Assembly: GCA_902702965.1 (NCBI GenBank)
Contig: CACRXP010000965.1
Location: 44,248-108,247 of the forward strand
Direction of reading: 5' to 3'
DNA from: Spirometra erinaceieuropaei
Taxonomy: Eukaryota > Platyhelminthes > Cestoda > Diphyllobothriidea > Diphyllobothriidae
Length of the DNA stretch: 64,000 bases
The notes beneath the pieces were generated by a model, which was given only the letters and a program-made list of their open reading frames with translations, was not told where the DNA came from and made no database searches. The translations under genes and the position numbers were made by a program. Below are positions 33,234 through 44,984 of this stretch, in pieces; the stretch's first letter is position 1, and every line of letters begins with the position of its first letter.

Positions 33234-35477
33234 TAGATGCCGTCACTGCGGTCATCTTTAATGGCAGTGACATCGAGTGCCGGGCCGTGATCTTTCCTCC
33301 GGTGCAGTTTGTTGGGTTCTTTTAGTCGTTCTTAATCTTTCCTGGGCACTTTGGCTGCGTGGGAGCGAGCGGCGTGACCTTGAGGTATGATTGGTTGACG
33401 TTTAGCTCTAATCGATACGAATGCTTTGCCAACTGTACTACAACCGTGTGTCTGAGAATTGTGCTCTCTAATCGATATTCCCTGCATCTTGACTGGCAAA
33501 AATTACGTCAGCGTAGAATAATTTAAATCGCTTAGGTATCTGTGCGATTACACCTTAGCGACAACGGTCCGCAATTTTTTATTATGAGGGTCCCCTAATT
33601 TAGACATCTTCCGCTGTCTTGGTTTTGTATTATTTACAAGTTAGTGAACACAGATAACGACTTTCCAGTAATTCGTGAGGCGAATACACATAAATGAAAA
33701 ATTTGTGCATAAATATTTCGACTTAGTCGAAGATGTAACTATGATTACTTATCATCAGGACCGAAAGTTCAAGACGTGTGACTTCCCAGGATGTGTCTGG
33801 CATCCAAAGAAGGAACCCTCCTGTCACTACGTCCGATCCCATCTCCACTTGGCTTAACTGGCAGGAGTAAGGGAGATGGAGAGTTGACCACACTGCTGAA
33901 CACTTGCCACGTTCTGCTGGAGTCGGCTCGCATCTAAACTACTAAGACAGCCCAAAGAGCATTGGCTGTAGGTCCAAAACTGATGGGCATTTGACCTTCC
34001 TTCTGAATTGAAGGCCGGGATGCAATGCTGCCTCAATCCCTCTCAGTCTGTTATGTCGTGATTCAGCAAACCGGTGTGCGTTGGCAGTTCTCTGGCACCT
34101 GATTGTCCTGTCGGTAGATGCGCTTTCGCTCCTACTGAGCGAATGCATAGACACGGTATCAGGATTTGGCACTGGGAGGTTAATTTGGGTTTACCGGCGA
34201 TGGAAAGGATGTCGACTGGAGGCATTTCAATATGGATAGACCTAGATCATTTGCAATTGCTCAGATTTTACGGGGGGTTTGAATGGCCGATAAGGAGTGT
34301 CCGTAGGCCTTCAAAACGCTACGTAATCATGGCGGCTGATACCGACCGCCTGAGGATACTTGGGGTCGAAAAACAACAATACGCCGGAAAATGTAAGCTC
34401 AAAAATATTAAAAAATACTTTTTTCTATGCCCAAGAAGGATCACGTTTAGGTGCATCTAGCCCAGTTACGAAACTTACTAAGCCTAAGCACACATTTCGG
34501 GACTGTTATCCCACGGGCAGATATAAAGATTCCTTTACCAATTCGCCCTTCAAGCGCCATAAACCTAATCCTTTAAGGTGAATCACGCATGGACCTTGGG
34601 ACGCCATACAATAATGTCGGTCCATCGTTGCAGTACTCGTCCGTATTGACCTGAAATGCTAACTACTGCGTAATGAATATCAGATGCAAATTACATCTCG
34701 GTTAGTGTGCAGTATAAAAGTATACTGGAAGCGTATAAATGTGTCGCCGCGCCAAGTCGGCTAAATATTTAAAAGGCCAACTCCATCTCCTCTGATATCC
34801 TGTTTGTTAAGCAAAGCAAAATTGCGGGGAGTGATACTAAGTAATGTTGAAGACAACCCTAGCGGGAGGGAATTTCTTCGCTGGGAACAGTAAGCTATGC
34901 TTTTAAATTCCCTTAGAAATTAACTGCATACCTGGAGTAGATCACTATATTTAAGTTCTGTAGGCTCAAACCGAAGCTTTTAGATATGCATATTTGAGCC
35001 AAAGTCCACCAGCCACAGCGGATAACCGCGTAATATTCATTAACTGCCAACTGGCAGTTAATGGTTTACTTTAAGATAAGGTGATTCCATAGTAACAGCC
35101 CAGGCGGTAGCCAAAAGCCCATAAACGCGTGTTTCGCCGCTACGCTTTTGCTGCATGACACAGCTGCGAGGGGTTCTGCTCGTCAGTAGGTCCCCCAGCG
35201 TTCCCTATATGCTTTCTGGAAGACACTGCAATTTACATTAAAAAAATTTATCTTGAGCCTGTGGACCTTAAATATATTCTACTCTACTCCAAGTTTTCAG
35301 TTAATTTCTGAGAAAATTAAAACGCAACAATTTACAAATTGGAGTATCCTCCAGAAAACAGACAGGCAATAGTGGGAGACCCACTGACAAGTCGAACCTC
35401 TCGCAGCTGTGTCATGCAGCGGCAGAATATCGGCGAAACACGTGTGTATGGCTTTTTGCTACTATCTGGGCTAGGAG
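33234..35477. other. No supported gene
   Basis: Short ORFs occur at 33675-33857 and 34074-34460 without recognisable domains. A perfect TTAACTGCCA inverted pair lies near 35040-35065. Nothing else can be supported. Confidence 0.4.
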
Positions 35478-35995
35478 GGGGGGTCGCCGATCGGTCTTAC
35501 GGAACTCACTCGTTCTGTTGTGCCTTACGGGCTCTCTCTCGAGCCCAACCAGCTGCCCAACAGTAGCGCATGATATAGACAATATTTCATTAACGACAAA
35601 GACAAGGGAGACTTCTAACTAACAGGTCGCGAGTTCGAGCCTCGGATCTTCTATATTTCAGGGTTGGGTATGACTGGCTAATCAGTCTCCCTTGTCTTTG
35701 TCGGTAATAACATACTGCTGTATCATGCGCCGCTGAGCGGCTGCTGGTTGGGTTCGATAGAGAGGCCGTAAAGCACAACGAACGAGTAAATTCTGTAAGA
35801 ACGATCGCTGAGCCCCCCCCCCCCCCTACCATTGCGTATTCCCGACCGAAGTTGACAGGGCAACGGGCTCGTAGCCTAGTAGTTAGAGACGTGGACTTCT
35901 ACCTAACAGGTCGTGAGTTCGAGCCTCGGGTGTTCCACACTTCGGTGTTGGGTATGACTGACTGACTAGTCTCTGTTGTCTTTGTAGGTAATAAC
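35478..35995. mobile_element. Cluster of tRNA-derived SINE units
   Basis: An inverted SINE tail starts at 35478. A fused fragment carries a B box (GGTCGCGAGTTCGAGCC, 35625), and a plus-strand body runs to a C-homopolymer (35813-35826). A further unit has an intact-looking tRNA head (35868-35940: TAGCCTAGTAGTTAGAGACG and GAGTTCGAGCCTC), which lacks a body after 35990. Confidence 0.7.
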
Positions 35996-36302
35996 AAACT
36001 GACTATTTGTGCTGTTAGTATGGAATAAACTTATTTTAAAATAAGCTATTCAACTTTGTTGCAGTGCTCTAGCTCTTTTTAATAAAACAAAACCAAGAGT
36101 TGCGAATTACAGCGCTTATGCCTGTTTCCCTTTCGGTCCACATAAAAAAATGCAAAGGTAATTTGGTTAGCACACGTTTACTTTTGACGAATTGTCTTCA
36201 GGATCGTGCATTTGTGTTGCTATTGAAATAGATAATAAACATTTCAGGGAAAGTAGACAATTCAGAAGATGAAGGTGCGATCACTGGAACAAGAAATTTA
36301 TT

Positions 36303-36346
36303 TGTCTGAAGTTTCGAATTCTCACTCGAATCCATCATCAGAGACA
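36303..36346 (-). ncRNA. Hammerhead ribozyme-like motif, minus strand (cleavage triplet altered)
   Basis: Stem I is TGTCT/AGACA, fully Watson-Crick where the plus-strand copy has a G-U pair. The core CTGATGA is kept, but GAAACTTC replaces GAAACGTC, destroying the self-complementary stem III. Confidence 0.6.
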
Positions 36347-36362
36347 TTCGCTGATAAAGGAA

Positions 36363-36406
36363 TGTCTCTGATGATGGATTCGAGTGAGAATCCGAAACGT
36401 CAGGCA
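36363..36406 (+). ncRNA. Hammerhead ribozyme-like motif, plus strand
   Basis: Stem I TGTCT/AGGCA encloses CTGATGA, one extra T, stem II GGATTC/GAATCC with loop GAGTGA, then GAA and ACGTC. ACGT is self-complementary, so stem III would form only between two copies; cleavage would fall after C36401. The identical motif recurs at 50323. Confidence 0.7.
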
Positions 36407-37030
36407 AATAAACTTCTTGTTCCAGTGATCGCACCTTCATTTTCTGAACTGCTACTTGGAACCCGCCTGTTCGCTTCTATCAGCAAAGTAGACAATGATG
36501 CTACAGCTGGGTTTGGAGGGAGGAGTCAAAAATAGAATTACAGTCAGCAACATAAGGGATATTGGGCACTGGGAAAGGTAGTTAAGTTGGGGTGTGTGGC
36601 CTAATGACTTTCAACCACGTAATTGCGGAACCGGTATAAAGTTCTTCTATGCGCGTGGGACTGATATGCATGACCTGACTGCAGCTGCCTCTACCGCAGC
36701 CAAGCAGTTCTCGATGACTTAACAGTACCTTGTAAATCACTCGAAATCACCCTCTGGCGTCTACACGGGGATATTTTTCTCTCATGTGCGCGAGAATAGA
36801 GCTGTTAGCATTCTCTACTTGATCCTATCCTAATCAGGTTGAAAAATGTTCTTCTTTCGAGCAAACGGCGACCCCCTTAACCAATACATTCTGCTTCACA
36901 GAAGCAGACGAAGCAGCAAATACACACAGAAGTGGTCTGGGCTGGCAGTTTGTCCTTGCCCTCTCCGTAAAGGATGAGACTAGTGGAGAATAGTACACGG
37001 GGCTCAACTGCTGAAAAGGTCCGTGATATA

Positions 37031-38022
37031 CAGTGCGTGACCGATCTCATAAAATGTTAGCCAAAATTCTGGAATGCGTTTCCGATTAGAAAGGAAGACT
37101 TAAGTGGGGTTGTTATACTGATTGTCATGCAGCATAACTCTATAACATTTCGGATCCGCCAGGATATCGGCTTTTGAATGCACTTATTTTTGACCTCCTG
37201 CAGAAACGGCACTCGATAAAAAATTACTTCCTACGTAGCATGCATTTATCCTGTTAATTTTAGAAGGTCTTCTAAATTCAAATATATTTTACAGAAAACA
37301 TGCACAAATATATGCTTTGTTTTGCTCATTTGGAAGGAAAGTACATTGTCATTATATTTTATGTCCGAAGAAAGTGTGTATTTAGGTTTTTAAAAAGTTG
37401 CCCCATGCCCGAATAATTTTTAGCCCGATCTGCCATAGCATCAGCATTAAGCAATTTCAGTCTACAAGGTGCATGCTTTCCGCCCAAGGAAAATCATATA
37501 TTCCTCTATGCCTTTAAGAGGATACCACATAGAGTTCATGAAATTTTGCAATGGATCCGGACTGTGTTGTACCTTTCATAAAGAGCATTAATGGACGTAC
37601 ATGTGCGGTCTTGCACGCATGGACATTGCACGATATTAAAAATCTCATAATTAGAAACCTTTTTAAAACCTAAATACACACTTTCTTCGGACATAAAATA
37701 TAAAGACAATGTAATCTCCTTCCAAATGAGCAAAACAAAGCATATATTTGTGCATGTTTTCTGTAAAATATATTTGAATTTATAAGACCTTCGAAAATTA
37801 ATAGGAAAATGCATGCTACTTAAGTAGCCATTTTTGCCGAATGCAGTTTCTGCAGGAGGTCAAAAATAAGTGCATTCAAAATCCGACACCCTGAAGAGTC
37901 CGAAATGTTATAGGGTTTTGCTGCATGATAATCAGTATAAAGACCCTACTTAAGTAACCCTTCCTAGCCGGAAACGCATTCAAGAATTTTGGCTAACATT
38001 TCATGAGATCGGTCACGCACTG
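37031..38022 (+). mobile_element. Palindromic MITE, second subfamily, copy G
   Basis: TA|CAGTGCGTGACCGATCTCAT and GAGATCGGTCACGCACTG|TA are exact inverses flanked by TA on both sides; the element is 992 bp. The centre carries GCAATGGATCCGGACTGTG. It is the best-preserved member of this subfamily. Confidence 0.9.
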
Positions 38023-38679
38023 TAGTTTAATGATCTAGTCGGCGCATTCCCTTTAAATGTGATCCTGACGAAAAGCCTCCTCTTCCCTCCTATCAAAATC
38101 TGAAGCTTTGATGGCCTTTCGGGCGTCATTGGTAATAAACCGATCAGGGTACCTATTCTGCCAAATAAGTCTTTCGACACTTTTAAACTCTCTCTCTCTC
38201 TCAGTGCTATCAGCCGAACAGAAGACTAAATTTCGCTTTAAGACTAGCGGTTCGAAACTCCCAAAACTCGCTTGTTGGCCAGATCACGTCTTCTTATGAT
38301 AAACGTTACGTCGGATATTGTCGTCAAGCCTTTTACTGAGATCGACGTCGAAAACGGGGAGCGAACGTGATATTTCTTCAATCGTAGTTCGTCAATTGAT
38401 GAGTGCGCGTGATTTATGTTGACGTCTGCTATGCCAGCATCAGCAAACCCTCGCGGCCTGATACGCTCTGGCTGCTTTGTGGAACGTGGTATCCTGCCGG
38501 TAGATACACGGGCGTTCCTTCTGGACATTCTCGTTGTCTTCCTGATCATTTGTCCTGTTGTTGTTGTTTATTAAAATCCCGTGCAAATGTTTTCCTGTGG
38601 ACCAGAAAGTGTGGTGGCACGCCTAGGTGCGGGTCCTGTCGCGCCAGTCACCTCCACTTTCTCTCACTTCCGCTCTTCT

Positions 38680-38842
38680 TGACATCTGGCCCAGATGAGC
38701 GAGGAGGGAGTGCGGTAGATGCCACGCAAGTCTACTCCCAACATAAGCTAAATCGCCCATGCCCGCTTCACCCTGCTATGGAGCACGCAGTAAACATCGT
38801 CGGCAGCGACGGCCGAACTGTTCGTTATGCCATAGGCGAAGA
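38680..38842 (+). repeat. Unit of the GC-rich dispersed repeat
   Basis: GAGTGCGGTAGATGCC, GCAAGTCTACTC and ATGGAGCACGCAGTAAACAT match the other units. Confidence 0.6.
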
Positions 38843-38879
38843 AGCTGTGTAGTTCCTAGTTTGCCTATAACTATATTCG

Positions 38880-39070
38880 TCAAAAACCGATGACGATACG
38901 AGTCCACAAGTACTCCCTCTATCTGTTTATACAGATTGTTGTCAAACGGGAAGTACGCCTTCAGGATACATCTCAATAACAATTCGCTGATAGAATTCAC
39001 GGGCATTCCAGTACCCTTCTTAATGTTTTCAAAACATTTTATCTCCATGATCCAATAAAAAGAATTGGCG
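38880..39070 (-). pseudogene. Penelope-like reverse-transcriptase fragment (motif B region)
   Basis: The frame reads MPVNSISELLLRC, then FPFDNNLYKQIEGVLVDS and LTNIVIGKLGTTQL. This aligns with the PLE block where an aromatic-rich strand precedes Q-x-G-V-A-M-G-S; here the catalytic-loop MGS is altered to VDS. Only this short segment survives. Confidence 0.5.
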
Positions 39071-39724
39071 CATTCCCTGCCTGGCAATCTTGCTCCCCAG
39101 AGATAGGAGAGTGTGCGGTATGTTCTGTGCTTTACTAAACCTCGGCACCCAATACAAAAAGTTGCTAGGATGTTTTTGCATGTAGCTGATGGAAAGGTCA
39201 AGCCGCAGAGACCGGGTTTCGCGATGCAGAATAGAAAGCCGTAGACATAAATACAAATGGTATTTGATTTGTTCCCTCAACCGCAGTATGGTCTTTTTAA
39301 ATTGACCGCGGTAGCCTAAATTCCAATAAGGCCGCAGCCGGTAGCGCGGCTTTTATATTTACATGTGCTGAAGTCAGTCAGGCGGGCGGACGAACGTGTT
39401 TTCTTGCGGAAGGAGGCATGTGTACTCCCAAGTGCCTTGAGGGAGGCGAGTGTGATTTATTTACTTTATCCTGACAGCGCATGTATCAGACGTGGTGGAT
39501 TCTGTGGAATCCGTGTCTGCATCAGGCTGACCTGTTAAAAAAAGCGGTAGCATTGCGCCCTTAGATGTGGTGTCGTTTATTATCCCATATTTTTGTTTGT
39601 TTCAGGCATCTCCAGTGTTTTTGCTTTTAATTAGAATAATATTAGACCCTCGGACGGTACTGGTCGATTTAAGAAACGCACTTTTTGTCTTGAAAATTTC
39701 AATCAACGTATGTTGAAATAAGTC

Positions 39725-40160
39725 AAAATATGATTAGTGAACATGTGCGGATCTTTTCCAGCCATCGAGAAATTATTTGCGTCTCATCGATGAAAATCTG
39801 CTGACTCTGGTGATACAATCTGCGTGAATCCAGCCTCCACCTCAATTTCTTTTCTGAAAGTTACACGGCTAAAAATGTCCAAAAACTTAAAAAAATGGTA
39901 TTCAGCGGATGAAAGATCGCAGGTAAAGGGAGGATGTCGTAAAGTCTCGTACCAAGTCACTCAGTCTCTGCAGTGTCATCCTGGCAACGTATGAGCGTAC
40001 GTTGTCCTAGAGCAGAATTGTACCACGCTGATCCATCAGTACAGGTCTCATTTCCCCCAAGTTAACGTTTATTTTCTCGAGTTACTTACGAAAAACATCT
40101 GTTGTTATGCTCCGCAGTGGATAACACCAATAGCGGTCTACTAGACTGTCACCATGATAG
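39725..40160 (-). pseudogene. mariner-family transposase, dead C-terminal half
   Basis: On the minus strand I read IMVTV, two adjacent TAG codons, AIGVIH, then MRPVLMDQRGTILL, TAG, DNVRSYVARMTLQRLSDL, and after a one-base shift YETLRHPPF, SAEYHFFKFLDIF, FTQIVSPESADFH. This tracks the DD34D mariner order (VMVTVWW, ILLxDNARPHVA, YETLPHPPYSPDLSPTDYHFF). Both TAGs replace the WW pair, and the third catalytic Asp appears as Glu. No terminal repeats are evident. Confidence 0.8.
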
Positions 40161-40164
40161 GTTG

Positions 40165-40300
40165 AACCTCGTTGCCGACGATGTTCAACGTGTGCTCCAT
40201 AACAAGGTAAAGCAGGCACAATGACTTGTGCGTGATTTAGTTTATAGCGAACGCAGACTTGCGCTGCATCTAATGCATCCTTCCTCTCCCACGTGGACCC
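40165..40300 (-). repeat. GC-rich dispersed repeat unit, inverted
   Basis: Read on the minus strand it has GTCCACGTGGGAGAGGAAG, GCGCAAGTCTGCGTTCGCTA and GTGGAGCACACG-like sequence. It separates the mariner fragment from the LINE. Confidence 0.5.
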
Positions 40301-41609
40301 AAGATCAAGATAGAATTAAGAAGATCGGAGTCACCGACGACTACGCCCTGAACACCACCTCGGAAGACGAGATGCAACAGAGCATGGACCTGTTATCCTC
40401 CGCCTACGAGAACTTCGGTCTGGTCATTAACACGCAGAAGACGGTGGTCATGCATCAACCGCCACCCAACTCAGACACACCCCGCAACGCGCCGCCGCAA
40501 ATCAGCGTGAATGGGACCCAACTGCAAGTGGTGGAGAACTTCCCGTACCTGGGCAGTACCCTCTCCCGCAACACCAAGATCGACGACGAAGTCGCCAACA
40601 GGATCTCGAAAGCCAGTCAAGCCTTTGGTCGCCTCCAAAGCACAGCTTGGAATCGTCATGGTCTCCAACTGAGCCCGAAGCTAAAGATGTACAGGCCGTC
40701 TCCAACCGACGCTCATGAACGGAGCGGAGACTTGGACAGTGTACACGAGGCAGACAAGCCGACTGAACCACTTCCACCTCAGTTGTCTCCGTCGCATCCT
40801 GAGGCTGAATTGGCAGGACCGCATCCCCGACACTGATGTGTTGGAACGGACAGGAATCCTCAGCATCTACACCATGCTGAGACAAATGCAGCTGCGCTAA
40901 AGCGGCCACCTCGTGCGCATGGACGACGAGCGACTACCCAAACGACTCTTCTACGGAGACGTCGCGACGGGTTCTCTTCGTCAAGAAGGCCAGATTCGCC
41001 GTTACAAGGATACCCTGTAGTCCGCCCTGAAGCGTCTGCAAATCATTCCAACCAACTGGGAAGAGCTCGCCCGCGATCGTACAACATGGAGGAGAACAGT
41101 GAAGACGGGCGCTGCAATCTACGAAGCCAACCGCATCGCCGCCGCCAAAGCGAAACGCGAAGCCCACAAATCACAATTTAGCCCAGTCCGCAACGACGAC
41201 GCACAACCGCCACCAACGCGTCCTCGATGTCAACGGACAATCCGGGTTCGAATCGGACTTGTCGGACATCTTCGGATCAAGTGTTCCTCTCGGACCGCAT
41301 CAACAGCCGTCCCTCCGCCCGCCTCTTCCTCGACCTCTCTGCCGCCAGCTACCTCTGGCAATTCTTCTGAACCACCACTTCCATCCTCCTCCTCCTCCCC
41401 CAACCACTGTCCCAACGACGGCCGCTCAGGTGGCCGTCTCGCACATCACCAACCCCGAAACAACAATCGAAACCACCCCAACTTCCTCTGACTCCAGCGA
41501 TGAGGATCAGGACTACACCTGCCCTCACTGCGACCGCACCTTCACCTTACACATCGGCCTGGTCGGTCACGTAGGATTTTGCAAACGGCAAAACAGTTGT
41601 AGCCCATAA
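40297..41609 (+). pseudogene. Non-LTR retrotransposon, 5'-truncated RT C-terminus plus C2H2 fingers
   Basis: The copy begins at the RT catalytic motif, where FADD/YADD appears as TDDYALNTT (about 40339). It runs through [37 protein letters not shown] and [19 protein letters not shown] frame change near 40700 leads to [42 protein letters not shown] and TGAAIYEANRIAAAKAKREA. Stops occur at about 40898 and 41018, with a second frame change near 41430. It ends with a C2H2 finger CPHCDRTFTLHIGLVGH; an upstream finger has lost a cysteine. The type is abundant in diphyllobothriid tapeworm genomes as I recall them. The nuclease and most of the RT are absent. Confidence 0.85.
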
Positions 41610-42429
41610 AAATGAAGGATTGCCTGTGTGCATTATTATCACACTTTAGGGCACAAAATCGTACAGATCTGCTAATCTGAATGCTACAAATCGACAAAAA
41701 CATCTGATTCTCCAAAAACAACCTTTGTTTTTGAAAGCTGATTACCACGGTAACCATCGGACAAAAAACTAATTTTCAAGTCGTTAACCTCTGTTTACTA
41801 AAACCTTCTGGACTAAATTATCCTACTTCCAAGAAAAAAAACCGCTTAGATAGGCGACCAAGGTCCAGAAAAGGTATTAACGTAGGAAATTGCCCGAGTG
41901 AGCCGCGACGTCCATTTTCGACCAATTTCATGAACGCTTTGCTTGAAAAAATTAAAAGGACACAATTTGTGCGCAAGGTGAGGACATTTCCTAGAAGAGG
42001 CTGAGCGGGCAAGCAAAATGCGCAACGTTTAAGACGTCCTAAATTCTCACATCAGATTCTGTCACTAGGGTTCATGAGATAGGCCACGTACTGTATGCTC
42101 GTCAAGTAGCCTTCTGGAAACTCTCACCCACAAAGTATCTTTTAGGGGGGACGCTGCGTGTGAACTCCTAAGAAGACGTCTTGATTAAGCTGTCTCACGA
42201 ACTTTCCCAGCTGAAGGGGTTTGAATAATATCTCTACTTAACCTGTTTTAGGCAGAGAAGGCGCGGAAAGGTTGCTATCTCAGACCACCTCAATGTGCAT
42301 TTACTCCTTTACTTGCGTCAGTGGAGCAGGTCATATTGGTCGCATGGTTTGATAAATTTCTAAAAGAATACGAAGATACCTCCCTGCGTGACTTGGAAAA
42401 AGTGAGACAAGGATCATAAGATGACACTT
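41610..42429. other. No supported gene; a MITE end at 42066-42093
   Basis: TTCATGAGATAGGCCACGTACTG|TA at 42071-42095 is a lone MITE terminus. The rest is AT-rich and unrecognised. Confidence 0.45.
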
Positions 42430-42590
42430 AGACCGTTTTTGCCGACGATGTCCGCCGTGTGCTCTGCATCGAGGTGACAGTAGGTAACGCGACATGTACG
42501 TGAATTGGACAATAGTTGTGACAGACTTGCACAACGTCTACCGCACTCTCTCTTCCCCCGACTGAGCTCAGTGTCAAGACATCGACAAGA
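42430..42590 (-). repeat. GC-rich dispersed repeat unit, inverted
   Basis: On the minus strand GAGAGAGTGCGGTAGACG is followed by TGTGCAAGTCTG and GAGCACACGGCGGACATCGT. Confidence 0.6.
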
Positions 42591-42689
42591 AGACCGAAGC
42601 AAGGGAGGGCGCAGGTGGATGGCACGATGAACGACGTGTTAGTCGGGAATTGTCTTGCAGTTAACATGAATGACACATTCTTTTGTTCA

Positions 42690-42870
42690 GTATGCGTGGG
42701 GACCTCCGAGGTAGGGGCTACGCCCTCCAGCCCCCCCCCCCTCCCTCCACCGCTATCTGGTATTATTGCGTCCGGATCTGGTAATGCCCCCCTGGTTCTG
42801 TCCAAGTTGTCTACATTTACAAGTTCTGCAACTAAACCTGCTAATGATGAAAAATTCCGAAATGCCCCAG
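42690..42870 (+). repeat. Dispersed repeat, shared with 59960-60140 (inverted)
   Basis: Both copies read GTGGGxACxTCCGAxGTxGGG, a C-rich run, ATTATTGCG-CCGGAT and later GCTAATxATGAAAAA. Translated, both give VGTSEVG followed by a proline-rich stretch, but neither keeps a long open frame. Confidence 0.5.
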
Positions 42871-42920
42871 TAGGGCCAAATGACGGTAAGTCCCGCCATT
42901 TGTAACTTATACTCTGCATG

Positions 42921-43908
42921 CAGTGAGTGACCAATTTAATGAAATGTTGGCTGCAATTTGGAAATGCGTTGTCCATTAGGAAGGATTAATTTAGTAGGGT
43001 TGTAATACTGATTATGTCGCGGAATAATCCTAAAGTATGTCGGACTCGGTATAATCTCGGCTGTTGAATACATTTCTTTTAAATCTCCTGTAGAAACCGT
43101 ACTCGGTAAAAATGGCTACTAAGGTAGCATGCACTTTTTACACTTATTTTCGATGGTCTAATAAATTCGAATATATTTTATAAAAAGCATGAACAAAAAT
43201 ATTTTTGTTTCCCGTGTTTAGTAGAGATTAATGACTTCTTCACATTTTATACTCGAAGCAGGAGTAGAATTTGGTTTAAATAGAGTTTCTAATTATGAGG
43301 TTCTTTAAAACCGTGTAATGTCGATTCATACAGCATCGTACCTGTGCGTTTACCACAGCTCCCCATAAAACATTTGCAACATAGTCCGCATCCGATGTAA
43401 AATTTTGTAGACTCAATACGGTATCTTTTTAAAGGCAAAGGCCAGTGTATGATTTTCCATATGCAAAACGCATGCACCTTGTAGAGTAAAATCACTAGGC
43501 GCTAATATAACGGCTGACTAGGCTTCAAATTGATAGGAAATAGAAAAATTTTTAAAGCCTAATTATATCTCTTCTTCAAATATAAAACATGCAGACGACG
43601 TGGTTCTCTGTTAAGCAAGGGAAAGAAGAAATATTATTTCGTGTTTTTGTAAAATATATTTGAATTTAAAAGACCATCAAAAATCAGTGTGAAAATGCAT
43701 GCTACATAAGTAGTCATCTTTTCCGAGTACGGCTTCTCCAGGAGATTGGAAAGAAGTGTACTCAAAATCCGAGATCCTGCCAAGTCCGACATACTATAGG
43801 ATTATGTAGCGGCGTAATCAGTATTATAACCCCACCTAAGTAATCCTTCCGAATCGCAAACGCATTTCGGAATTTCAGCCAAAATTTCATGAGATCGGTC
43901 ACTCACTA
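42921..43908 (-). mobile_element. Palindromic MITE, second subfamily, copy H
   Basis: The left end is CAGTGAGTGACCAATTTAAT and the right end GAGATCGGTCACTCACTA|TA. It is 988 bp with inverted arms. The centre is reversed relative to copy G (CATAGTCCGCATCCGATGTA). Confidence 0.85.
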
Positions 43909-43929
43909 TACTTAATAAATGTGAAAGAT

Positions 43930-44330
43930 ATTTATAACGTGTAGGTATCGAAGACGTCGATTTCAACGAACGTACCTTTTTAAATATTCATCCTCAGGGA
44001 CAAGGAGTAAAAGAGTGAGTTGCGTCAAATTAGCGAATGTTAGGATAGCCTGTGAATGGTAGTCATGGCGGAGAGGGTTGAGGGCGATCAGACATGTCGG
44101 GGTACGTCTAGTTTAGTTTTGTCCAAGGTGTGAGAAGGGTGGAGGGGAGAATGGGGGAAGAACGAAAGGCGTCGGAGCGTTAGCGATGTTCAAGTTGTAT
44201 CGTTTTAGTGCAACGCGGCAGGATGCGGAAGAAATATCTAATCCATCTTCGGCCATGGGAGATCTTGGGCTTGTAAAAACACATTCTTCGAGCACAAAGA
44301 TGGGTTGGCTAGCCACATGACCCTGCCAAA
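43930..44330 (-). repeat. Dispersed repeat shared with 59470-59830
   Basis: On the minus strand it reads GGCTAGCCAACCCATCTTTG, then a polypyrimidine/proline block and CCTGAGGATGAATATTTAAA ahead of GTACGTTCGTTGAAATCGAC. The plus-strand copy at 59.5 kb ends the same way (CCTGAGGATGAATAATCGAA, ACGTACGTTCG). Confidence 0.5.
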
Positions 44331-44984
44331 GTCCTTGCAGGTATTCACTGGTGCAGCAATTTGGAACGCCTCATCGGCACGTTGCTGATGACTCTGAATG
44401 ATCAACTAATGTCTACCCAATGGCCTTTGTCAACCAAGTGAGTCCCAGTTGTGCTAAAAACAGGCTTTTCCACCTCTCTAGTTAATTCCTTCATAGGCAT
44501 GGCGACGGTGGAGGGGTGGAGGGAGATGAAGGTGAGGCGACTGACAACAAGTTAAGCAGGTTCGAAGAGGGAATTGGAAAAATTATCATCGTTCAAAGGA
44601 GATTAAATGCTTGACCCAACGCCTTCTGCTGGCGCAAGATTGGGTTCGTTAGTCGTATGGCCACTTTCGTTGTCGTCGCGTGTATTTGCTGACGCAGGAA
44701 CTTGGAATTCCTCGGCGGAATTTATAGATGACTAAATGGTGGCCGCTGCCAAAATAGGGAGCCTTAATTGAGCTCAAGACAGACTTTTCCCCGCCTTTCT
44801 TTAGCCAGGCAGGATGACGCTCTCACATCCAGGTGATTTGTCTCCCGCGACCATATGTAACCTGTCCTACAGGAGCAAGTGAAGGCGTAAATACAAATTC
44901 AAGAAATTCATCCTTGCCTTTCGGGGGAGCTTGATTTAAGAAAAAAGATGTTATGGAGCCATTCCAAAAGTACAAAACTATCTC
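44331..44984. other. No supported gene
   Basis: The stretch is purine-rich (GGAGGGGTGGAGGGAGATGA at 44510) with no recognisable coding sequence. Confidence 0.4.

Larger units (their letters stand above)
36261..36448. repeat. 188-bp palindrome holding two head-to-head hammerhead folds
   Basis: The arm 36261-36349 is the near-complement of 36360-36448, with a ~10-nt centre (GCTGATAAAG). Each arm carries CTCTGATGATGGATTC and TTTATTTG(T/C)CTGA or their complements, so each strand contains one hammerhead-like motif. Confidence 0.9.

Noticed and set aside
36198..36535. Two overlapping opposite-strand ORFs with near-identical proteins
   Set aside because: They result from the 188-bp palindrome, not from a duplicated gene.
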